DNA of 64,000 bases from Serinus canaria (taxonomy: Eukaryota > Chordata > Aves > Passeriformes > Fringillidae): NCBI RefSeq assembly GCF_022539315.1, contig NC_066315.1, forward strand, positions 101,537,990-101,601,989, given 5' to 3'. The notes under the pieces are model-generated. The model was not told the DNA's origin. It was given only the letters and a program-made list of their open reading frames with translations, and made no database searches. This document shows positions 11,511-24,431 of this stretch, one piece after another. Position 1 is the stretch's first letter; every line of letters starts with the position of its first letter. The position numbers were made by a program, and so were the translations under genes.

Positions 11511-12540
11511 TGTCCTGGTCTGGGAGATGGCCAAGCTTTGGTACAGGGGGTGGCATCTGTGACAAACTTCTAGAAGCTTCCTCCATGTCTGGCAGGGCCA
11601 GTCTGTGGCAGCTCCAAAGCTGGATGTGCCTCTGGCTGAGGGCAGGACAATTAGAAAAGGGGGTGCTGCCTCTGCGACACTGTATTTAAGAAGAATTTTT
11701 TAAAAATTATTGCACAATTTTAATTTTGGCCAGAGGAGAGCAGAGTGAGAGTCTGTGAGAGGAACAACTCTTCAGGCACCAAGGGCACTGCAGAAAGGAG
11801 AAAGAGGAGGAAGAGGTGTTCCACGTGCTGGAGCTCAGATTGCCCTGCAGCCTGTGGTGCAGATCATGGTGAGACAACTGTGTCCCTACAGCCTGTGCAG
11901 GAGATCCATGGAGAAGCAGAGATCCACCTGCAGCCCATGGAGGAGCCCCACGCTGGAGCAAGTGGAAGCCCAATGGAGGCTGTGACCCGGTGGGAGACCT
12001 GTGGAGAGAAGGGCCCTGCTCCCAGGCTGGAGCAGCCTGTCCTTGGAGGACTGCACCCCATGGAAGAGTGACCCACACTGCAGCAATTTTGGGAGGACTG
12101 TTGCCCATGGGATGGACTCATGCTGGAGAAGTTTATGGAGAACTGTCTCCCATAGGAGTGACCTCAGAGTGGCACAGGGGAATGACCCCTCTCCCTGAGC
12201 TGTGGGATGACAACAGGGGATGAACTGACCATAACCCAGATTCCCTGTCTCCCTGCACCTCCAGGGTAGGAGGTAGAATTGGGGAGGGGAAGGGGAAGGG
12301 GGAAGGTGTTTTTAAGCTTTTATTTTTCTTCTCACTATCCTGCTCTGATTTTGTTGGCAATAAATTTAATTGGTATATCTAATTCAAGCCTGTTTTGCCT
12401 GGGATGGTATTAGTGAACGATCTCTTCCACAAGTTAACTCATGAACCCTTCATTCTATTTTCTCTCCCCTTTCCAGCTGCAGAGGGGAGTGAATGAGCAG
12501 CTTTGGTGAGGGCCTGGCACTCAGCCAGCATCAACCCACT
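11511..12540 (+). mobile_element. Solo LTR of an avian endogenous retrovirus
   Basis: The block starts with TGTCCTGGT and ends at about 'ggcactcagccagcatcaac' + 'ccact', matching the ends I recall for a very common bird ERV LTR family. Internal phrases also fit: repeated 'ctgcagcccatggaggag', 'catgctggagaagtttatgg', 'gatgaactgaccataaccc' and 'gctttggtgagggcctggca'. A TATA-like tatttaag is at 11683-11690, and an AATAAA polyadenylation signal at 12359-12364 is followed by the T-rich 'gcctgttttgcctggg'. No gag, pol or env sequence lies on either side and no second LTR is present, so it is a solo LTR left by recombination. It is diverged from what I remember of the family. I see no clear target-site duplication. 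The open frames on both strands inside it are byproducts of its imperfect GC-rich repeats. The exact family name (ERVL or ERVK type) cannot be fixed without a repeat library. Confidence 0.8.
12359..12364 (+). promoter_or_regulatory. Polyadenylation signal AATAAA of the LTR
   Basis: AATAAA lies in the expected place near the R/U5 part of the LTR, followed within about 30 nt by a GT/T-rich stretch. It could terminate transcripts running in the + direction. Confidence 0.55.
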
Positions 12541-13443
12541 GCCTGAACCCTCAGAGGATTGCCTTCTGATTTCCATGTCATATGACCTTTGAAAATTGTC
12601 CTTCAGATTTTTTGAGGAAAGAGGACAAAAAGAAATAGGATTTGGTAACTTTTATTACTTTATTTTTTTGCTGCTCAGGTTCTAGTTGGTACCTGATGTT
12701 TGTGGGTTTTGGGGTTTTTCAGTGCTGTATCAGAGGTCTGAGTCTCCTTTTTGAGCATTTGGCAGATCCCGAGATCCAAACGACAAATTCTAAGCGCGTT
12801 TCTTTTGACAGCCCAAAATAACCATGATGCAATGCCCTAAGATGATAACATGATGCAATGTTATCACAATGTTACCACAGCCATCCTCTGGGAAATTCTC
12901 AAAGTAACCCTTGGTAGAGAGCTGGTTCGGCATCTCGCGTTTCATTAGCCAGCAGATGCAGTGGACTCCACAGCAGCACTTTTAGGCTAGAACTTGTAAC
13001 ATTTCAAGGTTATCTTATTATAGCAAGACAACAAGTATTTTTTTCTTTTCCCTCCATTTCCCTCAATGTGAATTTCTTTCCAAGTCTACCCCCTGCCCCA
13101 CCACACTTAAAAGGCAGTGGTCTCCACAGGGGCTGGAGAGCTGATGCATCAGTATCCCATCCCATTTGACAGGAGATGTTTGGAGCAGTCTGAAGAAATG
13201 CCTGTGGGCAGGCTCTTCAGGTGGGCCTGCTGGGGTAGTAAGCTGCCTAATGGCATACTGAGCAGCTGAGCAGCTGGGAGGGCTTGAGCCATCAACTCCG
13301 GTGACTCATAACAAAAGATCTGCATTTTCATAAGCTCTGGGGATCAGTCATGCCACTTTTTGGGTTTCTGTCAGTAGTGGAATGAGACAAAACTGGCAGC
13401 CATAGGGAAATATAATTTCTCACATAATTTGATAGGCTTGAAA
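12541..13443. other. Unassigned spacer between LTR and CR1
   Basis: Unique sequence. A 9-bp stem with a 6-nt loop (tgataacat / atgttatca, 12843-12866) is present, and the word catgatgcaatg occurs twice in its vicinity. No gene seen. Confidence 0.55.
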
Positions 13444-14510
13444 TCACAGAATCATAGATTATTCTGAGTTGGTAGGGACCACAGAGATCATTGAAGTCCA
13501 ACGCCTGGCCCTGTACAGGACAGCCCAAAACCATGGGCTGTCACACCACGTGCTGAGAATATTTTTCTAAACCCTTCTTGAACTCTGTCAGGCTTGGTCC
13601 TATGACCGCTTCCCTGGAGTGCCTGTTCCACTGCTCAACCACCTTCTGAGGAAAGAACCTTTCTCTAATATCCAAACTAAACCTCCCCTGACACAACTCC
13701 ATGCCATGCCCTTAGGTCCTGTCACCACAGAGAGGAGATCAGCATCTGCCCCTCCTCTCCTCCTCACAAGGGAGTTGTAACTGCGAGGAGTCTCAGTCTT
13801 CCCATCTCCAGGCTGCACAGACCAAGTGACTTCAGCAGCTCCTTGTACAGCTTCCACTCAAGGCCCTTCACTGTGTTCATAACTCTCCTTTGGACTCTTT
13901 GTAGTAGTTTTATATCTTTTTTTATGTTGTGGCACCCAGCACTCGAGGTGAGGCTGCCCCAGAGCAGAGCAGAGCAGGACCATCCCCTCCCTGCCTGTCT
14001 GGCAATGCTGTCCCTGATGCCCCCCAGGACAGGGCTGGCCCTCCTGCCTGCCAGGGCACTGCTGACTCATGTTCAGCTTGCCATCAGCCAGGATACATGG
14101 AAGGAGAGTCCCTTTCCATGGCCCTGCTTGCCAGCCTCTCATTCCCAGTCCGTGTGTACCTCCAGAGTTTCCCCATCCCAGCTGCAGAATCCAGCACTTG
14201 TCTTTGTTAAACTTCATAGAGTTGGTAATTGCCCAGCCCTCTGTTTATTGATGTCCCTCTGCAAGGCCTCTCTACCTTCAAAGGTGTCAACAACTACTCT
14301 TATTTTGTATAATCTAAAAACTTATTTACCTTAGAGTCCTGTGTCCAAGTTGAAGACGTTGAGAGTTGAGCCAAGCATGGAGCCCTGCAGAGCCCCACTA
14401 GTGACCAGTCACCAGCCTGATGTCACCCCATTCACCATAACCCCTTGTCCTGTGGCCACCTTTGCTTCTGAGAATGTCTCTGTGCTCTCTGTACACCTCT
14501 CTGTGGAAGT
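13444..14510 (-). mobile_element. CR1 retrotransposon, 5'-truncated, 3' ORF2 and 3' UTR
   Basis: On the minus strand the element ends at 13444 with the CR1 terminal octamer pattern (reverse complement of atcacagaatcatagatt). Reading inward from the 3' end come the 3' UTR, then the C-terminal part of ORF2. At 14217 down to 13858 a 119-codon open frame begins MKFNKDKCWILQLG and continues through LNMSQQC and LLCSALGQPHLEC. This is the CR1 RT/thumb region just after the catalytic palm. Further upstream (14500-14220) the block with 'ggctctgcagggctccatgc' corresponds to the region before it, with frameshifts. It is an inactive 5'-truncated copy of the same or a closely related subfamily as the copy at 46320. 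The left end is sharp; the right end is approximate. Confidence 0.9.
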
Positions 14511-15327
14511 CTGACTGCAAGCCTGTTTGCATCAATAAACAATGGGATAGCACCTTTACATAAACCAAAGCAGCAGACAGCTGCTTTCAGACTATATCAT
14601 TTACAGAAATTAAAGCATAGCTGTAATAAATTAATGTTTTCATCCTTTATCTTGCTTGAAGATGTTTTATTTTTTGCCTGAAATAAACAAATGATTTCTC
14701 TTAAAGGAAAGCTGAAGTACAATTAAGGAACATACACAGCAAGAAACATTCCAGTAGTGAAATCACTTTGCTACTTTGACCCCATCGGCAAAATACCTTT
14801 GTATACTACATCTGTAACCTTCCCACAATAAAGAAAATCCAGACCCAACACAACTCTATGGAGAGCTTTAGGCCCTTTATGTTTTTAGTGAAATTGTTGG
14901 GACACCAACATGTAGGCTCTGTCATCACCAGCAACTAAAGGGAAGCCAATATCTTTTGGTAAAGAAATAGATTTGATACTTGTTAGGGAATCTGCCAGTC
15001 TTATTACTGTTTTTCACTGCTTTCAGCATCAAAAACAAGGACTGTGCTACCGTTTTATTTTACACCTGAGCCCTTCCTCACAAAATTGTGGTGTTAATTT
15101 AAAATAAACCAAAGGAAGGAAACAGCTGCTGGAGCCCTGAAGGAATAAACAGTAGGAAACACAGAAAGGGGTTTGCCTCTTTTGCTGTTCTAGTTAGGAG
15201 CTGAGAGAGGTTGTTATGATCTGCTCTTCCTCAAGGCCTGATGTTTGAAAAATGACAATGCTTTCTAGCACCATTAGCTGGCTGTGCTCCTTTTTTTTTT
15301 CCTTTTTTTCTTTTTTGTGGTAGTAGA
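14511..15327. other. Unassigned unique sequence
   Basis: AT-rich. A T-rich tract at about 15291-15316 directly precedes the 33-bp duplication. No gene recognised. Confidence 0.6.
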
Positions 15328-15393
15328 GGGAACCGAAACTTGGGAGATCTGAAAGTGTTAGGGAACCGAAACTTGGGAGATCTGAAAGTGTTA
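15328..15393. repeat. Perfect 33-bp tandem duplication with ETS-IRF composite-like motif
   Basis: Positions 15328-15360 and 15361-15393 are identical. Each copy begins GGGAACCGAAACTTGGGAGA. Within it, GGAACCGAAA fits the ETS-IRF composite element GGAANNGAAA and overlaps an ISRE-like GAAACT end. The unit is a multiple of three, so a minus-strand open frame shows an 11-residue repeat (NTFRSPKFRFP twice), but that frame has no recognised domain and is probably incidental. Perfect identity suggests a recent duplication. Confidence 0.92.
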
Positions 15394-18300
15394 GGCTTAA
15401 GTCCCTGCTGAGTTGGATTCCTCACAAGAACACAGCAAGGAAATGCCAAATGAAGGGTTTTCTGTTTGACATTTCTACAGGTTGTTATAGAATAGTTTAT
15501 AAAACATCAAATGATAAATAATCTTTCATTTCCTCTGTTAGCTACCTAACCCATGTCTACCTCCTTAAAACACAAGCTACAACAACTCAGCTGACAGAGC
15601 TTGCCTTTTACACATTCTTGTGGAAAATCAGAGTTAGGGATCCTTACACATTTGATATGAACATACAATTTAGCTGTCTACATTTGCTCACATTCAGCCT
15701 TGTCTGTCTGGATCCGAGGCTGAATGCCACCATTGGATTGTGATGCCATTCATGTTTCCAGATTTCAAGTGACTAAACAGTTGCATATACATTTTGGTAT
15801 TCTGTAACTGCTCCTGCTAGGCAGAAGCAAGTACTGAAGAAGGCTACAAATGGATTAGAGAATGTTAGAGCCCATTCTTTAGTATGGAATTCCTATTACA
15901 AGGTTATTTAGGGGCTCTCTTTTGGGGGTATCTCTGGATTAAGGATTTATGGTGCTAGACCAAGGATTTCTTGGTAGGTACTTAGTAGTTACGCGTGTGC
16001 CATATGTTGTTGTTTTTGAAGTTTCCCTGCATTTAATAGCATTACTTTTTTGGCTTTTCCTTAACACTGTTTGCAGCTGGGTCAGAGGTCCACAATCCTA
16101 AGGCCTGATCTGAAGGCACTGCCAATACAATAGTGTCTGAATCCAGTCCTCCTCAGTAAGCCTGTGTGAAATAATAACCAATTACCAGGTGAACTCATTC
16201 CATAAACAGATGTGGATTGCAGGAGACATCTGATAACATCGAAAGAAGCAATTACAAATTATGTCTTGTCAGAAGGCCCGTGGAAAGAGATTAGGGAGTT
16301 CATGAAACTCATGGTGAAATTCCATTTGCTCAAATCAGCATAGGATCATGTGAAAGAGGTCAGAATAGAAAAACCTCACCACTCCTCAGACTGAAATGAA
16401 AACAGTATTCAACTAAACAATAAGCATTTCACCTACTGAAAATGAGTTGGTTAATAATGGTCAGATAAGAACACTTCATATTTGCCTGTCCACCTACAAT
16501 GAAAGAGACAAATGCATGTGTGCATACCCAAAACCTCAGATTTGTATTTCATGTGCATTTGACTACATCTCTCCTTGATTGTTAGTTTCTTTTGTCATCA
16601 AGCATATCCTGAGCTGTAGATATAATACATTATATTTATGACCCTAGTGTTTGTCACCATTCTTATGGGAAAGACCTGATTTCTCCACATTAAGAAATGT
16701 GTGTTAGTTAAGGTAGTGGGGGATTTTTTGCAAGCAGGACTGTTTTGGAATAACAAAAAAATGCTCGTTCTGCCAAAAAATGCCTTGATTAGAATAGGCA
16801 GAAGCTTGATTTTCACCTGCTTGCCTCTTCTGTCTGGGCAGAGCAGGTGTGAAACACTTCATAATTGAGCAAGTGGTTACATCTGCTCTCAGAGTCCCAC
16901 ATGAAATTATTATAAAGAATTAAAGAATTAATTAACCAATAAGACTGAAAATAGGGCAGAGTGTTTTGCTTCCATGGAGGTTTGATTTTTTTAATGTTGC
17001 TGCTTAGATCAGTTAAAGATCTTCTGTAACTGGTTATGATCCCTGTCTGTAAGTCCTTCTTAGACCCAAACATTTAATTATTTTATTTTTGAAGATTTTT
17101 GATAGGAAAATATCATTACAGATGCTGTTACTGGCCAATTGTGGCAGATTTTCCCAAGGAGTCCTTTCAGAAAGTATCACTCCATCATCAGTATTAGGCT
17201 GTGTCAGCTTTGCTGCTGCAGTGACAAATTTTAAATTTAATTTTAAAAAGCGGAGCGATGTAATGATTTGCAATAAATACTGTGAAATTCACTTCCTATA
17301 GTAGTAAAATGCACACAAGTTACTGCACACTAAAATTTATACATTTGCTGCAATTCACCTTTAAGGAATGCAAGAGGAAAGTTAGTGATTTTGAATAGTT
17401 GATGTGTTTTATTTTATGGCTTGGAAGCATGCCCATTATTCAGGATCACAGAACTCATGAATTGATGATCCAGAGGGAGGCTCTTTTACTATTGCATCTT
17501 CCTTGCTGCCTCTATAAATATCTTTTTTTTTATTATTATTCTGCAGTTTTTAGATTTGTTTTATGGTTCTGGTTATTAATGTTCTACCTCTGACTGTTAC
17601 CAAAATTCATAGCTCTGTTAGAAGTCTGACATGTCTGCGATATTTGCTTGTGCAGATAGTTTTCTTGCAGTAAACCAATCTGCTGGACAGAGAGGGGAAT
17701 ATTCTGCCTTTGATAGTGGGTATATTTCTGATTACATTTAGTGGGAATATGTGGCTTCAAACAAAACCAGCAGCCCCAAAAGTTTAAATTACTGCAGGTG
17801 AAGAGCGTGTGAGCTTTTTGTATGTGATTGCATAGCCTAGACAAAGAACAAGTAAATAGCTACTGCTGTTTATTCCTACCAGAGAGTGAGGATTGGGCAT
17901 GAAAATCTTATGCTCTCTATTAACTTCTCTGGGAATGTAGAGAACTCTCCAGTCATAGAACAGTGTCTTCAGCTCACCCAAAACTGCAGCTAAAGGAGAT
18001 CAATGTTACCAGCAGCATCGACCTTTTTATTATTTTTACAACCTTCATAGTTTCTATCCTGAAAATGCTGTTGTGATTATATTGAGGTTCCCCTTTCCCT
18101 GCCCTCAGGATATTTTAGAGCCAAGCAGACACTAAAAACTTAGAAGATGTTATTTTGTATTTTACTTTCATCTTTGAGGTGTAGTGAAATGACACAATGC
18201 AGTGTTGAAAAAGAATCATCAAAACTATGGCAACGAAGACTTTTATTTCTCCAGCAAGACGTAGTAACTTGGAGTCTGCAGCCTTCTGCAAATCATCTCT

Positions 18301-20150
18301 AACAGACCCAACAATTCACAGACATTTAGTGAGTAATTGGATAGCTGCTAGCACAGCCACTTGACAAGTGAGGCCAGTAAGGAATTGTTTATGGTTATGT
18401 GATTATATTGAGAATCTTCTATGGTTAAAAAAAAAAAAAAAAGAAAAGAAAAGTGTGACCCTTTTTTGTTTTTTTTAAAGAATAATCACCCAGGAGGTTA
18501 GATAGCTCCCTCCCTGTAGGTGTGACTTTCAGAACAGAGGGAGATTCTAAGTTTTTTTAAGGTTATTTCCTCTCCAGGAAATACTCACTGGAGAAAAGGC
18601 AGAGGGAGAAAATGAACTAATTGCTTCTTACAACTTCTTATGTCATTCTGTGGGTGATGAGGATGCCTGGGGGATCTTTGCACCTGCCGGCGATGTTTAT
18701 AACACACCTTTCAAAGAGAAAGAAAGACCATCTTCAAAAGCTCTAACATCACTTTCAAGATCCTCTCCATACTGGCCTTGTTTTTCTTGCCTTCCAGCTC
18801 TTTCTCCTCCATGAGGAAGGAATATCTCTTTCAGCAGACATCCCTACAGACAAGCAGGCATGAGAAGGTTGGTTCTTGTGCAAAAAGCTGACAGTATGAT
18901 CTGGACTTTCACTCCCATGGGAGCGTTGCTATTGACTTTATCTGGACCAGGATCTCACCCTTGCCTGTGTCAAGTTTGGCAAGGATTACTGGCACGAAAC
19001 CGGTCCTGAGGGAAGAAATCAGACTGCTTTTCTACACAAATGCCCAAATGTCTGATGTGTATGAAGAAAACTGGAAGGATCATGAAAAAGAATAATGTTT
19101 TAGACGTGCTCAGCAGGCCTGATGATGCTCCCACTGAGGCTGTGGAAGCTGACTTGAGGAGCGAGCACAGTGTGCCAACACAAGCACTCCACCTCTGTCC
19201 TTTGCCAGGTTTCTTTGACAGCCACCACAAGGTAGCTATTTCTTCACTCTACAAATCCAAATGAAAGAAGCTCGAGTGGCTCAGGAGACATTTAAGCTGG
19301 TCACTGCAAATTGATTCACACAAGTGTCTCTGGTGTGAGGATGTGCTACTTCTCAAGCAGCGAGAGAAGGGGAAATGAAATGAAGAGGTTGTATGGCTGC
19401 TCTCGGGAGAACATCAAGCTAACAAGAGCAGATTGGTGTTAATTTAGCTGAGAAAAAAGCCTCTTCTCTTTTAGTGCTTGAGGATTTGAGATTCCAGAAA
19501 CAGGCTGGGGAGGCAGGCAGTGGGAAGGAGTGGGGGGGAGATTGCTTTTTCTTAAGCAATTACAGAAGTATGGAAATAGGTTATGGCAGGTTAGGGAACA
19601 AAAATACATAACTGAAAGAGAAACACAAAAAAAAGAGAACACAAATCTGTGAGGACAGCTGGCTCTTTGCTAATTCAAAAGCATTTCTTTTGGGAGCATA
19701 GGGCAGGAAATTGCTGCTTTGCTCCACAAAATTAAAAAAAAAATCAGAACCCAAAGAAAGCCAAAAAATAAAACCCAGAAGAATTGCTCCCGCTCTGCTG
19801 TAGGACAGATCCTATACCCTGTCTTTCAGCAGAATAACATTCATGTGGAAACGCAGTATGGCTTTGGAGTTGTGCTTATTCATGTCAGATAAGACTAGAG
19901 CAGAGAAAGAGCAAGCTGCAAGTTTGTCTTCATGTCAGCTCAAGAAAACGTGCTGTATCCATAATCCCATGTACAATTTGAATGGTTAGCACTGCCAGTG
20001 TAAAAATGAAGTTTCCTGTCATGTGCTCCCAAGTTCCCCTATCTAGTTCAGTGCAATACTCCTAAATAGCCCTGCCAACTTGAAAGTGTAATGTGTAAAT
20101 GAGAGCCTCTGGGAAGGAACAGAAGGTTAAACCACTCTTTCAAAGTCTTA
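15394..20150. other. Unassigned AT-rich unique sequence
   Basis: About 4.8 kb without a recognised gene or interspersed repeat. It has an A-tract with purine tail at 18427-18453. Open frames are at most 86 codons and overlap on both strands. Confidence 0.6.
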
Positions 20151-20169
20151 GTGTGTGTGTGTGTGTGTG
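20151..20169. repeat. (GT)n microsatellite
   Basis: Nineteen bases of uninterrupted GT repeat. Confidence 0.97.
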
Positions 20170-23100
20170 AAACTGTGGTTCAAGAAAGACCTTTCATAAA
20201 GATAAGAGAATATCCACCAAAGAGATACTTTTTTCTGGACAGCCAGAAATTTCTGATTAAAAGCTACAATTGAGAAATGCTAAACATAACCTTGAAGAAG
20301 AGTACCACTTCATATCTGATAACATGACGGTTTGTGCAGATTTTTAATCCAATATATCATTTATAGGAAATAATAATAATAAAAGCATAGATGATTTTGA
20401 GTCCTTCTGCATCCAGGTTTATTGTTGTTATGGTTTGTGCTGTCAAGATAAAGCAGAAACAAATGGTTACCCAAGTGCTTAGTATCCTTTGGAGAGCTAA
20501 AGAACAATTTTCTGAAGATGGAGAGCAGGATAGATTGGCGTGAGGTAAAAACACACCTGCTTCCGTTCTTTTTGTTGATCCAAAGCTTCTGTTGATTCAA
20601 AGGATAAAAGAAGTCCCCCGATGAGATGTGCCAAGAGACACTTTTAATCTTTTTTGCTGGGGAGCGAGAGATTCTACTGCCAATGCTTTCAGTATGAACT
20701 TCATTCAGTGTTTATTGTGTAAGGAGAGAAGGTGAAGGGGTGGCTTTTCCTGCATCCCTCAGACTTAAATAGAGGGGTGAGAAATAGAAACCTTAGGAAA
20801 AGGACATAGAAGAGATACAAGTACAAATTCATAGGATCAAAATAGTGCTGACATCTTTGGATCTCAGAAGATACTTTTTTTTTTATTTTTAATGTGTTTG
20901 ATCTCCTAAAGAATGACTGGTTTATTGCAAATTTAACTCAGTGTCAGGAAAAAGCAGCTTTCAAAATGCCAGCTGATGAAACACTAGTGAAGCAGGGACC
21001 CGGGGCAGCTTCATCCTAAATTCAGGGCAGAATGAAGTTCAAACACACCAGCTGGAAATTTTCATATCACCTGCCTGGTTACATAAAGGAAATTAATGGC
21101 TTCTTGTGACTCTCTTCTGTGGAGGACAGTAGCTGCATTTCCTTCAGTTTCCAGGGAGGTTAACTTGTGTGCTCATAAAAACACTCAACTGAAGTGCTGT
21201 GTGGTAGAAAGGGAAATTTGTGCTGAATCCAGATAGCTGTTATACATTCTAATCTACTTGACCTGACTATGGCAGGAATCAAACAACAACAACAACAAAA
21301 AGCACCAAGCAATGAGCAAAGAATCTCTTTGAACTAGCACCCAACCCAAAAACTCTCCAGGCTTTTTCTCTGAAGCCGTTCTGCCTGTCCCTCTATACCT
21401 ATCATATATTTGTTTCGTATTCTTTGTTAGTCTGCTCTTGCTTCCTCCCTTTTTTTCAACATCTCTTTTCTTGCAGCAGTTTCTCCTGCAGATACAGAGT
21501 TTTTCCAGCAGAATAAGAAGAAGTGAGGCAGTTCTGCTCCTCCTGGGTGCCTGTGCTCCATCTTTGGGATGGAGGTGAAACTGCTACGGTAGAACTCCCC
21601 AACATGTGAGAGAAATCAAAGCCACTCCCTTGTTTTCTTGCAACTGTATTGAAACAGGTAACTATGATTAGACATTCCCCCAGCTGCTGGTTTCTGAGCG
21701 GTTTAGCCAAGTGTTTACTTACACAATTATTTCACTTTTACCACTTTGGGATCAAAATGCTGACAATTCCAGAGTGCAACCCTCGTAAAGTCTTATTGCA
21801 TTTGACTTTGTCAAACCTCTTGATGCAAACCTCTGTGTGATGCACTTAGCTCCTTTGCATTTGAGAGACTGCCCCAAACAGTTTATCCTAGGCAGAAGAA
21901 AATAAAGAAGAACAAAATAAAAATCAGAGACCAGAAAAACCCCAAGTACTTCAAAACAATATAGTCATTATTGAGTGGCTTTGCTATTAGAGCTGGTTGG
22001 TCAACTAAGTCACCTCTCGTGAAAGCAGCCTCCTGAGAGATTTGAACATATAATTTCCTCAATAATTTTTTTTTTCTAAAAAATATTTCACCCATACATT
22101 GTTGTGTCAGGTTCCAATGTAGACTTCTGCATGTTATTGCATTAGAAGAAGGCCCTTACAGTTGATGAAAAATTAAACTTACTGAAATTTCTGTTATCTC
22201 AGTGTGCTCCATATACTCCTGTTTGCAAGGTACAGTTGGACCAGGGCTCTTGATGCAATTTGCATCTGAACGTCCTGTTTTCTGAGCTAGTTTTATACAT
22301 TACACCCAGTGGTATTTTCTCTCATCTTTCAAAAAGGCTTTGCAGCCCCAAAATGTCCAGGAGTTTTACAATCATCTTATAACTTTATCTCCCCAGTTCC
22401 TCATTTCACCGCTCTCTTGAAGTATCATGTCTCAACTTATATCCTTCCAACTCTGGATGAATGAACAACACTAAACATCAGAGGGAGGCAAATACTGTAA
22501 TGCTTTCATGAATATTCATCTGTATTTTGAAAGGAACTCTGCATTTTCTTGGTTTTAATTTTCACGCCGTAAATTTTCTCACAAGTAATATCTGTACAGA
22601 AATATTTGCCGAAACAGCAGATACCATTATAATAGCATCAAATACTACTAGAATGTTGAAATTCAAATGAATAATTGATATTCACATCAAAAAACTAAAT
22701 CAAAGAATTATCCAATTGAGGCAAGAAGGCAGGCCTTGTGATCTCTGTGTTAAATTGGATCAGACTGAATTTCTCCTTTGAAAAGCTGCAATAAGCTTCT
22801 TGTGAATGGGCCTGAACTTGAGTTTCACTCAATGTAAATCATTCTGAATGACAAACAGTCTTGCAAAAACATGTTTATATACAATTTCCAAATGGAAAAG
22901 AGGCAAATGCATTGAAAAATATTCACCCTGAAATATTCTCCCAGCTGAGCTCTTAGATAAGTTACTGTCAGGCAATCCAGCATGGTGCTTTCCCTTTGCA
23001 TTCCCTTGCTCTTAAATTATCCCAGTCTGAGGAGCAAAAGGCTGTGCTTTGACCCTGGCATGTCAATCTTCTGCTTATCTATGCAGAAAACTACCTCAGA

Positions 23101-24198
23101 GTCAATGGACTATCCTTATTTAAAATGTTCTTTCACTCCCTGGCCAAAGTGTGCCCATGTAGGGAGTTAAATTATCCACGAGCACTCTTTCTTCACCCAC
23201 TGACCTACATTGCTATGACCATTAGCTAAGGTGATGCCTTATTGGTATTTCTGCTCCAGTAAATGAGCGTTCCCAGGGCTAAAATACCCTTTATCAAGAC
23301 ATTACAAGAAAGCAGCAGTATGCATTAGAGTGGTCACCAGCAAGAAAAAAAACCAGTCCTTTCCTATAGAAGATTTTACAAAATGCTGCCAGTGAGACAG
23401 AAAAAAAGACAATCCCCAGATAAGCCAGCACTGCTTTATTCCTCCCCAGGGAGAGATGGGGAAACTCCAGTATAAGGGGGACAAAAGAAAGGTCCAACAC
23501 AATGTGGTACTCCTGGGATTTGTCTGGCTGGTTTCTTCAGTCAAAAGATAAAAGAAGCCTTGCAGGTTGTTCATCAGCTTGCTCATGTAGTTTGGATCAT
23601 TAATATACAGTTACAGACATTCTTTAATGAAGTAGGCTCATGAGAAGAGGCAAAAATTGAAAGGGGTTGTACTGCTGGAGGTCCTGGGGAGTGTCCCTCC
23701 ATCTGTGAGATGCAGTGGGAGGGTTGGATTGCAGCCAGATGGTACTTGGTCACCTCAAGGCAGACACAATCTAGAAAAGACCTCCTGGAGAAAAGAAAGC
23801 TGAGGGAGCAGCCCCGCAGACCTGTTTGAGAGTCAAGGGAAGCAATGCCAGGCTCCTCTGGGCAACCAGGCAAGTCCATTGCTTCCCCTGCTGGGCAATG
23901 CTAACTGAGAGGGAAAGGAAAGGAGGTGGAAAGGATGGGAATCCTGGTGATGAGATCAAGAAAGCTGCATCTGGAAGAGGTCAAAATGCCAGCAGGCATG
24001 GAAATAGGAGAGATGACTCCTGGGGGATGATGTTATATGTACAGGGAAACGTTCAGAGTGAGGGGAAAACATCCACCAAGCAGCAGGGGGTTTAAAGACC
24101 TGTTCATATCATGTTGGTTTTTTAAAACACGAAGACAACCAAGTGAAAATCCCCTGTTGTACATCAGCAATAATAATTCCAAAGCTTATGGAACACCT
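20170..24198. other. Unassigned unique sequence
   Basis: No gene recognised. A short (CAA)n stretch is at 21281-21298. Open frames up to 98 codons, the longest at 23583-23879 on the minus strand, show no motif. Confidence 0.6.
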
Positions 24199-24431
24199 CA
24201 CCCTAATCCTAGTGGCAGCTCAGGGCTGACATCCAAGTCCCCAGCACCACATGTGGCCCAGATGAGAAAGGTGTGGAGAATACAATGTTGGTGCAATGCT
24301 GTGCTCCCCTGGTTATGGCTACGACGGTGCCAGTGTTCCTCTGTGCCTCCTTGAGTCCTCCCCCTAATCCTGAAGGCAGCTCATGGGTAGAGGTTGAGGT
24401 CCCCAGCATTATGGGTGGCCCAGATGACAAG
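24199..24431. repeat. Diverged direct duplication, period about 161 bp
   Basis: A segment of about 72 bp at 24199-24270 recurs at 24360-24431. Shared words include ccctaatcct, ggcagctca, gtccccagca and gtggcccagatga in the same order, with one-base length differences. The copies differ at roughly a third of positions, so the duplication is old. It is not a family I recognise. Confidence 0.75.

Noticed and set aside
11745..12121. Several overlapping open frames on both strands (up to 133 codons)
   Set aside because: All lie inside the solo LTR, which is not coding here; the frames arise from its GC-rich imperfect repeats.
13843..14334. 163-codon + strand open frame
   Set aside because: It is antisense to a CR1 element whose own minus-strand frame matches the ORF2 protein.
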